DNA of 64,000 nucleotides, from positions 38,404,350 to 38,468,349 of the forward strand of contig NC_088645.1 in assembly GCF_964019385.1 (NCBI RefSeq), in the 5' to 3' direction. Positions 1 to 10,775 of the stretch are shown here, piece by piece. Both the position numbers and the translations under genes were made by a program. This DNA comes from Sycon ciliatum (lineage: Eukaryota; Porifera; Calcarea; Leucosolenida; Sycettidae). The notes under the pieces were generated by a model, which saw only the letters and a list, made by a program, of their open reading frames with translations, was not told the DNA's origin and did not search any database. Within the stretch, counting starts at the first letter, position 1. Every line of letters starts with the position of its first letter.

Positions 1-228
1 AAAAGGGATATATTGTATACATAAGTCTTTTCTCCTCCCCCCCCCCCTCCTTCTTCCCCGGAAAGGGAGATGTTGTGTATAGTTCTTGTCGCCGTATTGT
101 CTCCCTCCGTATTGTTTCTCTCTCATCTATTATACACATGCTCGTTGTAGATAATCAGTCTTTGTCTTGTCCCACAAGGGAATCTTGAGAGGAGAGAGAA
201 TCCTGAGAGGTCCCACAAAGGAATCCTG

Positions 229-289
229 TGTGTGTGTGTGTTTATGTGTGTGTTTTTGGATGTGTCTGTGTGTGAGTGCATGCATGCAC

Positions 290-359
<70 letters not shown>
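229..359 (+). repeat. TG microsatellite
   Basis: Nearly uninterrupted TG dinucleotides directly precede the ankyrin exon acceptor. Long Cys-Val or His-Thr open frames across it are simple-repeat translations, not genes. Confidence 0.97.
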
Positions 360-362
<3 letters not shown>

Positions 363-444
363 CATGTGTGCGTGTGCATCAACATGTGTATGACTGTGGC
401 TATGTGTGTACATGTCTTGTCTTTAATTTTGCTGCTACTTTCAG

Positions 445-543
445 GATGGTAACACACCATTACACGATGCGGCAGTGTGTGGTCATGTTTCTGTAGTAGA
501 ATATCTTCTCACTTCTGGACATTCGTTGGAACCAAAGAATAAT
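445..543 (+). CDS. Ankyrin-repeat exon (unit A)
   Basis: The exon is exactly 99 nt and encodes one 33-residue ankyrin repeat. Visible consensus elements are [19 protein letters not shown] and the [10 protein letters not shown] loop. A pyrimidine-rich tract ending in CAG lies immediately upstream and GTGAGT immediately downstream, giving a clean phase 0-0 exon. Ankyrin repeats are helix-turn-helix-loop protein-binding modules; one alone is not a stable domain, so partner exons are expected. Three further copies lie on the same strand at 4045, 34876 and 55611. The parent gene cannot be identified. It could be an exon of a large ankyrin gene or a duplicated exon that is no longer spliced. Confidence 0.75.
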
Positions 544-786
544 GTGAGTCATATTATCCGTGATGCATTCTTGTTTGTATATAAGTAGAAAGAAGAATTA
601 CGCAGGTGAATAAATTCAGTGGGTATTGACCATGCCTGTGGGTCTGCTTTACGCTAGAAATTCACAATATTTTGTTAACAAATTATGTCCACAAAGATTT
701 TTCGTGCGATTCAAATATGCTATAATACTAAGTAGTAGCACAAACTTCAGGCTCTTCAACATCATTATGAAAATTAATGTTTTTTT

Positions 787-1062
787 GCGAGTAAACTTCC
801 GTGCCTTCTCTTTATCTTGTTACGTTCCTTCTCCGTACATTGTCTCCTTCCTCATCAACAAGGTGATATAGCGGCACGAGCAAACGAGAGCAAGAACAAT
901 GAATTATGGATATGCATGATGTATGCATTTATCACTGTTGTTTTTAGCTATTCTACTTTGATCCGGTTTTATCACCTCATTGCTGTACATAATTCATCGT
1001 ATTTGCTCTTGTTTGCTCTTGCTTGTATATCACCTTAGGAGAAGGTACGGAAATTTACTCGC
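787..1062. mobile_element. Small inverted-repeat MITE (copy in unit A)
   Basis: The terminal segment GCGAGTAAACTTCCG is repeated in inverted orientation at the right end, about 21 of 23 positions matching. A second internal inverted pair (GGTGATAT / ATATCACC, followed by related GAGCAAAC/GTTTGCTC motifs) lies inside. The same element occurs at 4395-5451 (interrupted), 42310-42585 and 61795-62070. No protein is encoded, so it is a non-autonomous foldback-type element. The superfamily is not assigned. Confidence 0.65.
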
Positions 1063-1099
1063 GAAACCATTAGATTATGATGAATGTTGTTTAAGAGCC

Positions 1100-1690
1100 T
1101 AAGGTTTGTCCTATCAACATAACGAGCAGTTTCCTTTGCTTCATTAGCCTGGAAAACATTTTGAGTTACTTGCGTCACCTCAAACGTGCTCGTAAGTCCA
1201 ATGTCTTGAAGAGATCTGGTATATGATTCCACGTTGGCAATTCGAGGATCGCAGCATCTATGCTTCCTCCGGAAACCCTCTCGAGTGCTGGACTCTAGGT
1301 GCCATTGTATGATCTACAAGCTGTCCCCCCCCCCCTGCGGTCCTGGAGAATGGCATTGTCGTGTGGATGAGCGCTGCACAAACCACTCTGGCTCGCCTCA
1401 TCCAACCGGGTGGCCATCGCCTAATCGGTGAGGGAACCTACCTTTGCCTCCTGTACAATATGCAAAGTACAGATGCACATCCCCTTCTACAGAGGATGTT
1501 GACACCCCAGCAGCCCTACTGCCAAACAGTCCACTCCACCCGTAGTTCATTTCGAAGATGTAATGCCTACGCACACCAACTGGTAAATGAACTTCCAGTC
1601 CCTTCCTGAAACAACCTGTGTCGAGCCTACCCTCACACAGTTGTCCCCGTCTGGGCTTTTTTGGCCTTTTTTAGCTGTGTAGAGACCGTC
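1100..1690 (+). pseudogene. LINE reverse transcriptase C-terminal fragment
   Basis: Broken frames give RGSQHLCFLRKPSRVLDS and then the ORF2 tail HSTRSSFRRCNAYAHQL. Better copies at 8276 and 42640 show IYKRFVRPMLEHG, which matches the thumb and post-RT region of APE-type LINEs (compare YKGFVRPVLEYAPLIW in the LINE at 22192-22680). It lacks EN, the RT palm motifs and a continuous frame, so it is a 5'-truncated dead copy. Confidence 0.65.
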
Positions 1691-1739
1691 CCATGCTAGG
1701 TACAACACTGTCCTGAGCTATAGCGACAGGCGTGCCAGT

Positions 1740-2460
1740 ACATGTCGAGTGTCCGGCAGATCTGGTGTCCCCACCTTAGCATCGGCAAGTTCAAACCAGA
1801 GTATGGAGAAATCTTAATTTCCGAAGATTGATGAAATGCTGGAGCTAGACCGCAGTGCAGCTTAGGACAGGAAGAAATGACTTCTAAATCGTATCGACCA
1901 CCTTACGCGGAAGGTAGAAGAGCTCACACACGAGATGACGGCTTTGCAGTCTGACCGTAGCTGGCTACCCTCAGAATGAAGTAGTACGAGATTCGGTTGA
2001 ACCCTGCTCCTCAATTGAAAGTAGCGAACAAGATACCAGCGTGACCGAAGCGTCCAGGGTGCATCAAATGCACCCAGATACTCCAACTGATGCCAAACTT
2101 GACAAACAAGGACTTTCCAGAATGCTCCCTACTTTCAAAGAGGATGCAGAAGGCAGCAAATTATGGCAGCTGGTCTGCACCAAGAAGTCAACAGGAAGGA
2201 ACGCTGTTCTGTTTGTGGGCAACCTCAGAAAGGATTGCGATGCAAATACCATTTGTCAATACATACAACGAAGGGCGCAAGAGGTTGGTGTGAAGGTGCA
2301 AATCCATGATTGCACGCTATTTCCCAACGAGAAAGGTCACTCAGCCTGACTCATTCTCAACAGGACGAGTATATTGTTTTGAACATTGACCACTCACTGC
2401 ATGATGAACTAAAATGAGGAGAAGAACTCGACACAAGGGTACATATCCAGCAGGACGGAC
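1740..2460 (+). pseudogene. LINE ORF1 remnant (coiled coil plus RRM-like domain)
   Basis: Around 1890-1955 the frame gives a heptad-like segment (LTRKVEELTHEMTALQSD). At 2200-2340 it gives AVLFVGNLRKDCDANTI, which resembles the RRM-like C-terminal domain of LINE ORF1 proteins. A similar FYLGNVDLGCDAASIELW segment occurs in the intact ORF1 at 60011-60934. The reading frame is interrupted near 2349. LINE ORF1 proteins bind element RNA; this copy cannot make a full protein. Confidence 0.55.
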
Positions 2461-3525
2461 TGGGTGGGACCTGTGAAGCTCAGCCGACCAAGGGTCTCGG
2501 CATCACAGCTGCACATGTGCACCAAAGGAAACAAAACAGGGGTTGGAAGGGTGGGGAGCAGGAGAGCAAGAACTCTGAGGGTAGGAAAGAGAGGAGGGAG
2601 GGGAGGAAACCAGGAAACTTGTTAGTTTGCAAGTTATTCCAAGATATGAGTGCAGACAAGTACGCAAACAAGTACAAAGATAGCAGTATCAAGATCATAA
2701 TGCTGAGGCGAAAGTAGAGGCTGATTGCCGTGCAGTTTTTACGAAAGATTAGAGTGAGAATGGAGGAGAGTTAGAGAGAGAGATAAGGACATACATGTAG
2801 TATATTATGGATTGGGAGTTTGATGAGAAGGGAGTGCTCTGAGAACAGGAACAGGGTCGTAATGGCAATAGCCTAAGGGGCGATGTCCGTGGCCAATGAC
2901 CACCCCGGCCGTTTCAGGTAGCGGTAGGTCAGAACCTTGAACTGCTGCATCCCTTTGGCAGACGGTGCATCGCCTAGGAGAGTGGTTGGCGGTTCATTCT
3001 AGGCTTCGATGAGGCACTCCGGCCTTGTAAACGAACGACTGGAATTCACAACGCATTTTATTCATGTCATGTCACTAACAAAATTGATGAATCGTAAAAA
3101 GAGATCCTTCTGTCCCCTTCTTGCCTGAATGCCGTATGTAAGAATGTTCCAGAGCACTTCAAGATTCTCGCGGGGGCTCGCAGCAAATGTCACCTAGATG
3201 GGCTAGAGGCTGTTTACATTGTAGCCCAGCTACAGCCTGAGTTGTGTAGACAGAAGGAGTTTGTTAGGAAGCTAGTACTATTTTGACTTCCCACCTCCCT
3301 GTTATAGTGCGTGTACTCTTTGGCGCAACCCACACTATCATTCAGCCTGTGTACGTTTCATCACGATTTTTCCGCCAATATGATGTATAAATTGACATGG
3401 TTGTGCTTCGTCACATTATCACCATGTACTGATTTTGAAGAGGAATGGTACGAAAGGCTTCGTCAGATTTTCAACTAGCTTCGTCTCTTCGTGTGCTAAT
3501 ATGTTTCCCTCCGACTAAGTCTCTA
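2461..3525. other. No gene recognised
   Basis: Purine-rich and anonymous sequence lies between units A and B. Short open frames here (for example 2517-2717, Lys/Glu/Gly-rich) have no recognisable domain. No tRNA, rRNA or terminal repeats were seen. Confidence 0.6.
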
Positions 3526-3782
3526 TATATAGTATTTTCCTTGTTCTTTTTTCTTCCCGAAAAAGGGATATATTGTATACATAAGTCTTTTCTCCCCCCC
3601 CCCCCTCCTTCTTCCCCGGAAAGGGAGATGTTGTGTATAGTTTTTGTCGCCGTATTGTCTCTCTCCGTATTTTCTCTCTCTCATCTATTATACACATGCT
3701 CGTTGTAGATAATCAGTCTTTGTCTTGTCCCACAAGGGAATCCTGAGAGGAGAGAGAATCCTGAGAGGTCCCAAAAAGGAAT

Positions 3783-3785
<3 letters not shown>

Positions 3786-3839
<54 letters not shown>

Positions 3840-3885
3840 ATGTGTGTGTTTTTGGATGTGTCTGTGTGTGAGTGCATGCATGCAT

Positions 3886-3952
<67 letters not shown>
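3786..3952 (+). repeat. Compound TG microsatellite
   Basis: Two TG runs are separated by about 50 bp of GTGT/TGCATG-rich sequence. It occupies the same intronic position as the TG run in unit A. Confidence 0.96.
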
Positions 3953-3959
<7 letters not shown>

Positions 3960-4044
3960 ATGCATGTGTGCGTGTGCATCAACATGTGTATGACTGTGGC
4001 TATGTGTGTACATGTCTTGTCTTTAATTTTGCTGCTACTTCCAG

Positions 4045-4143
4045 CGTGGTAACACACCATTACATGAAGCAGCAGTGTGTGGTCATGTTTCTGTAGTAGA
4101 ATATCTTCTCACTTCTGGACATTCGTTGGAACCAAAGAATAAT
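4045..4143 (+). CDS. Ankyrin-repeat exon (unit B)
   Basis: This 99-nt exon is flanked by CCAG and GTGAGT and encodes one ankyrin repeat beginning RGNTPLHEAA and ending with the same HSLEPKNN loop as unit A. Differences from unit A are few (first residue Asp to Arg; Asp to Glu before AA). Reading frame, phase and length are preserved with no stop, which is compatible with a functional exon or with recent duplication. No neighbouring exon is recognisable in the 3 kb on either side. Confidence 0.75.
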
Positions 4144-4663
4144 GTGAGTCATATTATCCGTGATGCATTCTTGTTTGTATATAAGTAGAAAGAAGAATTA
4201 CGCAGGTGAATAAATTCAGTGGGTACTGACCATGCCTGTGGGTCTGCTTTACGCTAGAAATTCACAATTGGCAATTCTTTTTACAAACTACTTATGTCCA
4301 CAAAAAAGTTTCGTGCGATTCAAATATGCTATAATACTAAGTAGTAGCACAAACTTCAGGCTCTTCAACATCATTATGAAAATTAATGTTTTTTGCGAGT
4401 AAACTTCCGTGCCTTCTCTTTATCTTGTTACGTTCCTTCTCCGTACATTGTCTCCTTCCTCATCAACAAGGTGATATAGCGGCACGAGCAAACGAGAGCA
4501 AGAACAATGAATTATGGATATGCATGATGTATATTGGTCAGGCATTTATCACCGTTGTTTTTAGCTATTCTACTTTGACCCGGTTTTTTCACCTCATTGT
4601 TGTACATAATGCATTGTATTTGCTCTTGTTTGCTCTTGCTTGTATATCACCTGAGGAGAAGGT

Positions 4664-5431
4664 TGTGGGAGAACTGGAGCTATCTAGTCTCTCTATCACC
4701 CCTCTTCACCCAACACAACACACCAGCGCAAACGGCAGCTTCTTGGTGGAAATGTATGAATCACGAAAAATGCAAGTAGGAAAAGGAGAGAGAACAAGAA
4801 AAGAACCACAAGAACACAAAATCACCAGCACTTTGGCCAGGAAAAGACACGTCTAAAACATGGCGTCCAAAATGGCGGCAGAGCAACCGATAGAGGCCCG
4901 TCGTGGCTGAAGCTGCTATTGCAGCGACAGCCATTACGACCACCATTGAATGCAGAAAATAGATCTGAAAACGAAGTCGAGCAACAGCAACTCGAACGAA
5001 GCGAAGAAAACAACAAGACCTGCTACGCGACTACGCGCAGCAAGCAAAGGCATAGCGATGACATCATTAGTCACGCGTGAACACAGAATCTAGCATGCAC
5101 ATGCAGCCTTGCAGGCGCTGGCGAAATAAATAATGAAGTCAAGACACAAATAAAATTAATAACACAACGATCGACGAGCGATCGTTGCAGGAAAACAATT
5201 ACAATTCAAATATACTACTTCAAGGAAAGATGAGAAGTGAAACGACTAGCACTAGAAGAAATAGAATAGAATATAGAACAAGGACAATGGAAGCGGACTA
5301 CGGATGAAGCTACAATGAGGTAAGAGGCATGACACACTGATGACAGATGTCACCACAACAAATACATAATCGTAATGTTTGTCTACACACACATTGTATC
5401 GTCACACTACACACATTGTCATATTGTCACA
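4664..5431. mobile_element. Possible solo LTR
   Basis: Comparison with unit A shows a clean 768-bp insertion inside the MITE terminus, between GGAGAAGGT and ACGGAAG. It begins TGTG and ends CACA, as LTRs do. The flanks AGGT and AAGT are an imperfect short duplication. It has no ORF with a recognisable domain, and no matching internal retroelement was found in the window. It could instead be another non-autonomous insertion. Confidence 0.4.
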
Positions 5432-5454
5432 AAGTACGGAAGTTTACTCGCGAA

Positions 5455-6110
5455 ACCATTAGACTATTATGAATGTTGTTGAAGAGCCTAAGGTTTGTCC
5501 TATCAACATAACGAGCAGGTTTCCTTCGCTTCATTAGCCTGGAAAACATTTAATGAATTACTAGCGTCACCTCAAACCTGCTCGGAAGTCCAATGTCTTG
5601 AAGAGATCTGGTACTAGTATATGGTTTCACGTTGGCAATTCGAGGATCGCAGCATCTATGCTTCCTCCGGAAACCCTCTCGAGTGCTGGATTCCAGGTGC
5701 CATTGTATGATCTACAAGCGCCCCCCCCCCCCCGGTCCTGGAGAATGGCATTGTTTTGTGGATGAGTGCTGCACAAACCACTCTGGCTCGCCTCATCCAA
5801 CTGGGTGGCCCTGGGTGGCCATCACCTAATCGGTGAGGGAACCCACCTTTGCCTCCTGTACAATATGCAATGAACCGATGCACATCCCTTCTACAGAGGA
5901 TGTTGACACCCCAGCAGCCCCACTACCAAACAGTCCACTCCACCCGTAGTACGTTTCGAAGATGTAATGCCCACGCACACCAACTGGTAAATGAACTTCC
6001 AGTCCCTTCCCGAAACAATCTGTGTCGAGCCTACCCTCACACAGTTGTCCCCGTCTGGGCTTTTTTTGGGCTTTTTTTACTTGCACTAGCAAGTAGTTGT
6101 GTAGAGACCA
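5455..6110 (+). pseudogene. LINE reverse transcriptase C-terminal fragment (unit B)
   Basis: This paralogue of 1100-1690 has broken frames for RGSQHLCFLRKPSRVLDS and the ORF2 tail FRRCNAHAHQLVNELPVPS. It includes a C-rich homopolymer near 5720 that breaks the frame. It is a dead, 5'-truncated LINE end. Confidence 0.6.
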
Positions 6111-6169
6111 TCCCATGCCAGGTACAACACTGTCCTGGGCTAGAGCGACAGGCGTGCCAGTAGATGTCG

Positions 6170-6600
6170 AGTGTCCGGCAGATCTGGTGTCCCCCACCTT
6201 CGAAACGGCAAGTTCAAACCAGAGTATGGAGAAATCTTGATTTCCGAAGGTCGATGAAATGCTGGAGCTAGACCGCAGTGCAGCTGAGGACATGGAGAAA
6301 TGACTTCTAAATCGTATCGACCACCTTACACGGAAGGTAGAAGAGCTCACACACGAGATGACGGCTTTGCAGTCTGCTGAAGACGACAGTAATGGCGGCC
6401 AAAGACGCCAAGGATCTCGCTCGGTGGTATAATCATCGCGATCAAATGCGCCGGCTATGTCAATGGCGAGTATGCGTGCTGCGTCTTTCTCCCCGACTGT
6501 ATGCAGCCATTGGTGGTGGAGGCTGGAAAGGAGGTGGGCTGCACTATGGCCATGGCGAAATCCAAACTGTCTTCAGGAGAAGACGTTTTTCGACTTGAGG
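6170..6600 (+). pseudogene. LINE ORF1 remnant (coiled-coil part)
   Basis: The frame reads a heptad-like segment around 6290-6375 (LTRKVEELTHEMTALQS), matching unit A at 1890-1955. It then diverges into low-similarity sequence ending near 6598. The RRM-like half seen in unit A is not present. Confidence 0.45.
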
Positions 6601-6699
6601 AAATTAGTTATTGTTCGGTTGGTGATTGTCTCAATCACTAGAGAGGGTAGAGACTTTCATATCCGTTTGAATATAGGGACTATGTTGGCAATATTCTAT

Positions 6700-7770
6700 G
6701 TATTGGCCTGTATCCCAGTTGGGAAGTATTCTGTGAGCAGTGTAGAAAGAGGTTGAGCCAGTTCAGCAGAGCAGCTTTTCAACACTCGTGCCGGTATCCC
6801 ATCTGGCCCGGTGGCCTTTGATGGGTTGAACTGCCGAAGGGTGCGCTCGACAGCAACCACACGGAAACGACCATCCGAAAGGGCCTGTTCATTTCTAGGC
6901 CTGACATATGGGAATGGGGCTGACAGGTCATCTTGGCCAAGCCTGCATTTACTTGCAAAATAGCGTGCCATGCATTCTACTTTGTCTGCGCCGGCTGTGT
7001 ACTCACGTTCATCGAAATCACGTAATGTCGGAACAGATTGGGAAGACGCCCATGGCCAGGGGCACACTTGACGGTGTGCCACCAGTCACTGGGTGGCAGC
7101 TGCTTTGAGGTTATTTTCTGCCTCAGTTTCGCCATGAAAGCACTCTTCGCAGTTTTGAGACAGGCAGCCGTTGAGAGCCTAGCATCTTGGTAAGCTGACT
7201 ATCGATCGTCGTCAGACGGGTCATCTCTCAGGCATCTCCATGCACGTCATTTCCTCACTGTGGCAGCAGTGCACTCAGGGATCCACCATGGAGGGTCGAA
7301 TGCACGGGTTTTCAGGGTATTAGAGGGGATGAATCTCTTCATACCCTCAAGGATCCTCTCCGAGATGCCAGTGCATGAGAGGTCTGGATCAGTCCAAGCA
7401 ATAGCTGCCCAATTGGTGGTTCTGACGAAGTGACTGACCCTGGCCCAATCTGCATTCTGATACCTCCATACAGTTCTTGATATGGGAGGCTCGCGTGATG
7501 CACGGATCTGGAAGTCGGCAAGTAGACAGGCATGGTCAGTTTTGCCAAGAGGTGGCAAAACAGAAACAAATGATTCTACGGGTAGGTCGGACATCATCTG
7601 GTCCAGTGTGTTGCAGCCGTGCGGTGGTTGGTCGACTAACTGTTCAACACCGTGCATGTAGCACATGTCCTCTGCATGGTCGACACCTCTAGTTGTTCTG
7701 CTACTGTGGAGCCACTCTTTGTTATGTCCATGCCAGCAGAGTTGCGGCAAAAATGGCACATAACTGACAA
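6700..7770 (-). pseudogene. LINE ORF2 fragment: endonuclease C-terminus and RT start
   Basis: Reading leftward, 7759-7247 encodes the end of an APE-type endonuclease (GKTDHACLLADF, equivalent to the SDH motif) followed by a linker. 7082-6696 continues into the first RT block (NPSKATGPDGIPARVLKS). The ORF is broken between 7247 and 7082 and truncated before the RT palm. It is the same family as the split LINE at 25091-27097 (both have SRTV.RY..ADW). It encodes no active enzyme. Confidence 0.75.
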
Positions 7771-8021
7771 CATACCGGCCTTACTACAACTCGACGACGC
7801 AACAAACCACCCAACTTGGGAGGCTCAAGTTTATGTAGAAAACAAAGAAAGGGGAATCTAAGCGAAGACGAATTGTGACAAACCGAAACGTCAACATTCT
7901 ACTGAACTTCACTACACTGTATCATGTAAATATGATAGACTAGTTGTGTGCAATAACAATTTGTTCCGCATGACGTACGTTTCGCCGTATAGGTTATGGC
8001 GGCTCATTAGGTATGCAAAGT

Positions 8022-8226
8022 TGAACTCGGATGGTGAGCCAAATATATTATGGTGAAAAAGGAGAAGGATAAAATGTTACAAGTTAAACTGTCCACCAAC
8101 GTAACCAGATCTTATACAGTCAGCGAGTGCGACAAGATGGTGGTTGGTGGACAGTTAGTCGTAACTCGTAACATTTTGTCCTTCTCCTTTTCAACTATAA
8201 TTTAATTGGCTCACCATCCGAGTTCA
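8022..8226. mobile_element. 205-bp foldback MITE
   Basis: The ends are TGAACTCGGATGGTGAGCC and its inverted copy. The two arms pair imperfectly for about 80 bp, through GGAGAAGGA, AAAATGTTAC and CTGTCCACCAAC. It has no coding capacity. No convincing target-site duplication was seen. Confidence 0.75.
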
Positions 8227-8275
8227 GAATTCATTGTATTTGCACTTGTTTCCTCTTGCTTATATATCACCTTAG

Positions 8276-9260
8276 GAGAAGGCACGGAAGTTTACTCGCG
8301 AAACCATTAGTTTTCAGAAATTTGTTGAAGAGCCTGAGGTTTTTCCCATCAACATTTTTTTCCTTAGCTTCATTAGCCTGGAACACGATAATAAGTTACT
8401 TGCGTCACCTCAAACAAGCTCGTAAGTCCAATGTTTTGAAGAGATCTGGTATGTTTTCAAGTTGGCTATTTGAGGATCGCAGCATCTCGGCTTCCTCCGG
8501 ACTCCCTCCCGAGTGCTGGACTCCAGGTGTCATTGTGTGATCTGCAAGCGCTTTGTCCGCCCGGGCACACACCACTCTGGCTCGCCCCATCCAACAGGGT
8601 GGCCATCGCCTAATCGGTGAGGGACCATACCTTTGCCTCCTGTACAATATGCATTGTCCAGATGCACATCGCCTTCTACAGAGGATGTTGCCACCCCAGC
8701 AGCCCAATCCCAAACAGTCCACTCCACCCGTAGTGCGTTTCAAAGATGTAATGCCCACGCACACCAACAGGCAAATAAACCTCCAGTCCCTTCCCGAAAC
8801 AACCTATGTCGAGCCTACCCTCGCGCAGTTTTCCCCGTCTGGAACCAGCTGCCCGCCAGAGACTTCTCTGGTCCATTTTGCACCAAGAACTTGCAGCATT
8901 TCAAGGTTGCAGCCAACCGCTGTTAGAAGACCAACGACTGATCGTGGGCACATGATCATCTCTGAGTATCAGCATCATATCTGCCTCACCCCATGATTTT
9001 CAAAATCCGCTCCACCTGCTCATTCCAATAACGTGTGTCCTTCTTTTCTCTCCTTCTCCTCCTAACACTCGCTGTCTTATCTTTCCCCTCCTTCTAATGT
9101 ACTGTCTCTCTTCCTAACATTTAGTATCATGTACTTGCGACTTCTTTCATTTTTTCTTCTTCGTTCTTTTTGGTGCGTTTATGTACTCAACATGTCGAGA
9201 CCTCAGGTCGGCTGAGGCCAGAAAGCCTCACCATCACTATGCTCCCACTATGCATTTTTT
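8276..9260 (+). pseudogene. LINE 3' end: RT C-terminus, ORF2 tail and 3' UTR
   Basis: This is a third diverged copy of the LINE part of the duplicated unit. It shows SGLPPECW, then the ORF2 tail FQRCNAHAHQQANKPP and RAYPRAVFPVWNQLPARDF, a typical end of LINE ORF2. A pyrimidine-rich 3' UTR follows, containing GTACTCAACATGTCGAGACC. Frames are interrupted. Confidence 0.6.
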
Positions 9261-9329
9261 GAGTCTTTGCCCGAGAGCCGTGATCAATGATTGTAGAAAA
9301 ATGGAAAAACAAAGAAAAACCTCCCTAGC

Positions 9330-9730
9330 CTAGGCATTCCCAGAACGCTTGGAGCACTCTGCTTTCTGTACAAGCTCCATTGTTCAACAGGCCCAGATAT
9401 GCTCCTCGCCCGTCTTCCCCCCTGAGCTACCAACACACCAAGCCATAGCACACAACTGCATTCATCACACCAGTTTCAGCTCACTCCCATTCTTCCCCTC
9501 AGAGAACGGAATGATGTACTTTCTTCCTTCCCCCAGCATGTTGTGGAGGTCTGGAACCAGCCCCTGCAGTGTGTTCTGCTGAACCCGTGAACAAGGAAAG
9601 AATTGCAGATGTTCAAAGAGAAGGTCATTGCCCACCTGGACATAACCCGCTGGGAGTGGGCAATGGACAGGCTACGAACTAAAGACAAAAGACGAAAATG
9701 CTCGTACTCTGTTCCCCCTTCCATTCACTT
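9330..9730 (+). pseudogene. LINE ORF2 C-terminal fragment
   Basis: The translation contains LQMFKEKVIAHLDITRWEW followed by AMDRLR, the usual ORF2 tail (W-N-LP ... L..FK.KV..HL). Upstream frames are broken and carry stops. The + strand orientation is opposite to the LINE piece at 10239-10588. Confidence 0.55.
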
Positions 9731-10039
9731 CTAGACTCCCTCATATTTTACCTACTTTACCTTTAGTACCCCTTCCCCCCCCCCCTTGCATTATTTCTGT
9801 AATAATTTTATGTTGTTTCTGTGGAGCACTTTTATCTTTTTCTTTTTTTACTAGCAAACACAGCCCTACTAATAATCAGGGGAAGAGGACAACTGAAATG
9901 ATACTGGACAACAAGACAAAGGGGAGTAGGAGCAAAGCGCCGATGTGGTTTGCAAGGCTCATCTGACCGGAGGTCTCGGAATCATAGTCTACGACCAGTC
10001 ATCGATAGGAATACAGCTAGGGAGGGAGGGATATCAAGA

Positions 10040-10195
10040 GATAAAGAGAGAGAGAGAGAGAGTGAGCGAGAGAGAGACAGAGAGAGAGAGAGAGAGATAG
10101 ATAAAAGAACGAAACAGCATGCTGTCCGCAGATTGAGTAAATAAATAGATAGATAGATAGAGAGAGAGAGAGAAAGGGAGCCACGAGAAAGAGAA
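10040..10195 (+). repeat. GA-rich microsatellite with GATA run
   Basis: GA/GAGA tracts are interrupted by a short ATAG run. It lies in the presumed 3' UTR of the minus-strand LINE ending at 10239. Confidence 0.9.
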
Positions 10196-10238
10196 ATAAA
10201 ATAAAAAAGAGAAAGAGATGATGGACGAGGGTAATTGC

Positions 10239-10588
10239 TCATTGACGGTTGACATAGCCTGACAGGGAGTCCATAGCCCAGAGCCAATTATTTTGACGCA
10301 AGTGGCGGTGGACCTTCGTCTTGAAGGATTGGAGAGACTTCAACTGGGGCATCGGTTCTGGACACATGTCTTGCGGAAGCCTGTTGCATTCATCCACTTC
10401 ACCATAAGGGAACGAACGCTCGAGAAAGTTGGGGTCGTAAGGAGCACTTTTGTAGCTGATTCTGATGGCGGACATGGAGCTGCGACCTTGTCCGCGGGAC
10501 GAGGCTAGCTTCCTGGCGAGGCGGCACGAGCGAAGAGAGGTGTGGATGGTCTTGAAGGCACATTAGCTTGTACATGTACATGTACGTT
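10239..10588 (-). pseudogene. Split LINE, segment 1: ORF2 C-terminus
   Basis: Reading leftward from the Polinton edge, the frame begins YKLMCLQDHPHLSSLVPP and ends with PQLKSLQSFKTKVHRHLRQN, the post-RT tail of a LINE ORF2, then stops at 10239. The preceding codons lie at 22192-22502 on the far side of the Polinton (ending RQMYALT). If the Polinton and one target-site copy are ignored, the LINE frame runs across this point. This identifies the host sequence of the Polinton insertion. Confidence 0.85.
10583..10588. repeat. Target-site duplication, left (TACGTT)
   Basis: The same six bases occur at 22186-22191 immediately outside the other end. Six-bp duplications are characteristic of Polinton integration. 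Confidence 0.9.
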
Positions 10589-10619
10589 AGTAGAAAGTAT
10601 TAGGCGTGTACCAACTCAC

Positions 10620-10775
10620 TGACGTCATCGATGACGTCATAGCGATTTAACCCTAAAAACCGGGGCGTTTTAACCCTTTTTTCCGATTTACGGCAAATTT
10701 TTGCGATTTACGGTAAATTTTTGCGATTTAACCTAAAATCGGAGCGTTTTACACATGACGTCATCGATGACGTAA
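10620..10775. promoter_or_regulatory. Paired CRE-like palindromes, left arm
   Basis: TGACGTCATCGATGACGTCA at 10620-10639 is a perfect 20-bp palindrome made of two TGACGTCA (CREB/ATF consensus) sites around ATCG. A second copy at 10756-10775 differs only at its 3' end. The mirror copies are at 21998-22017 and 22135-22154. The motif match is direct; factor binding is inference. Confidence 0.5.

Larger units (their letters stand above)
1..1953 (+). repeat. Ankyrin-exon duplicated unit, copy A (left end outside window)
   Basis: This segment matches 3559-6376 over nearly its whole length. The shared order is a pyrimidine-rich start, TG microsatellite, 99-nt ankyrin exon, small inverted-repeat MITE, LINE RT C-terminal fragment and LINE ORF1 coiled-coil fragment. 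Partial relatives lie at 8276-9000, 32440-32600, 33832-34090, 34690-36670 plus 42308-43010, and 55421-56790 plus 61063-62290. Direct comparison shows the A/B pair differing mainly by one insertion (4664-5431) and microsatellite length. Confidence 0.85.
3526..6376 (+). repeat. Ankyrin-exon duplicated unit, copy B
   Basis: This is a collinear paralogue of 1-1953 in direct orientation, which makes A and B a tandem duplication of about 3.56 kb. It differs by a longer, split TG tract (3786-3838 and 3889-3952) and a 768-bp insertion at 4664-5431. The small MITE occupies 4395-5451 and is split by that insertion. Confidence 0.85.

Noticed and set aside
123-496. Open frames rich in Thr-His or Cys-Val across TG tracts (also 3681-4096, 45344-45720, 51730-52092, 55274-55800)
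   Set aside because: They are translations of dinucleotide repeats, on both strands and in several frames. No gene is implied.
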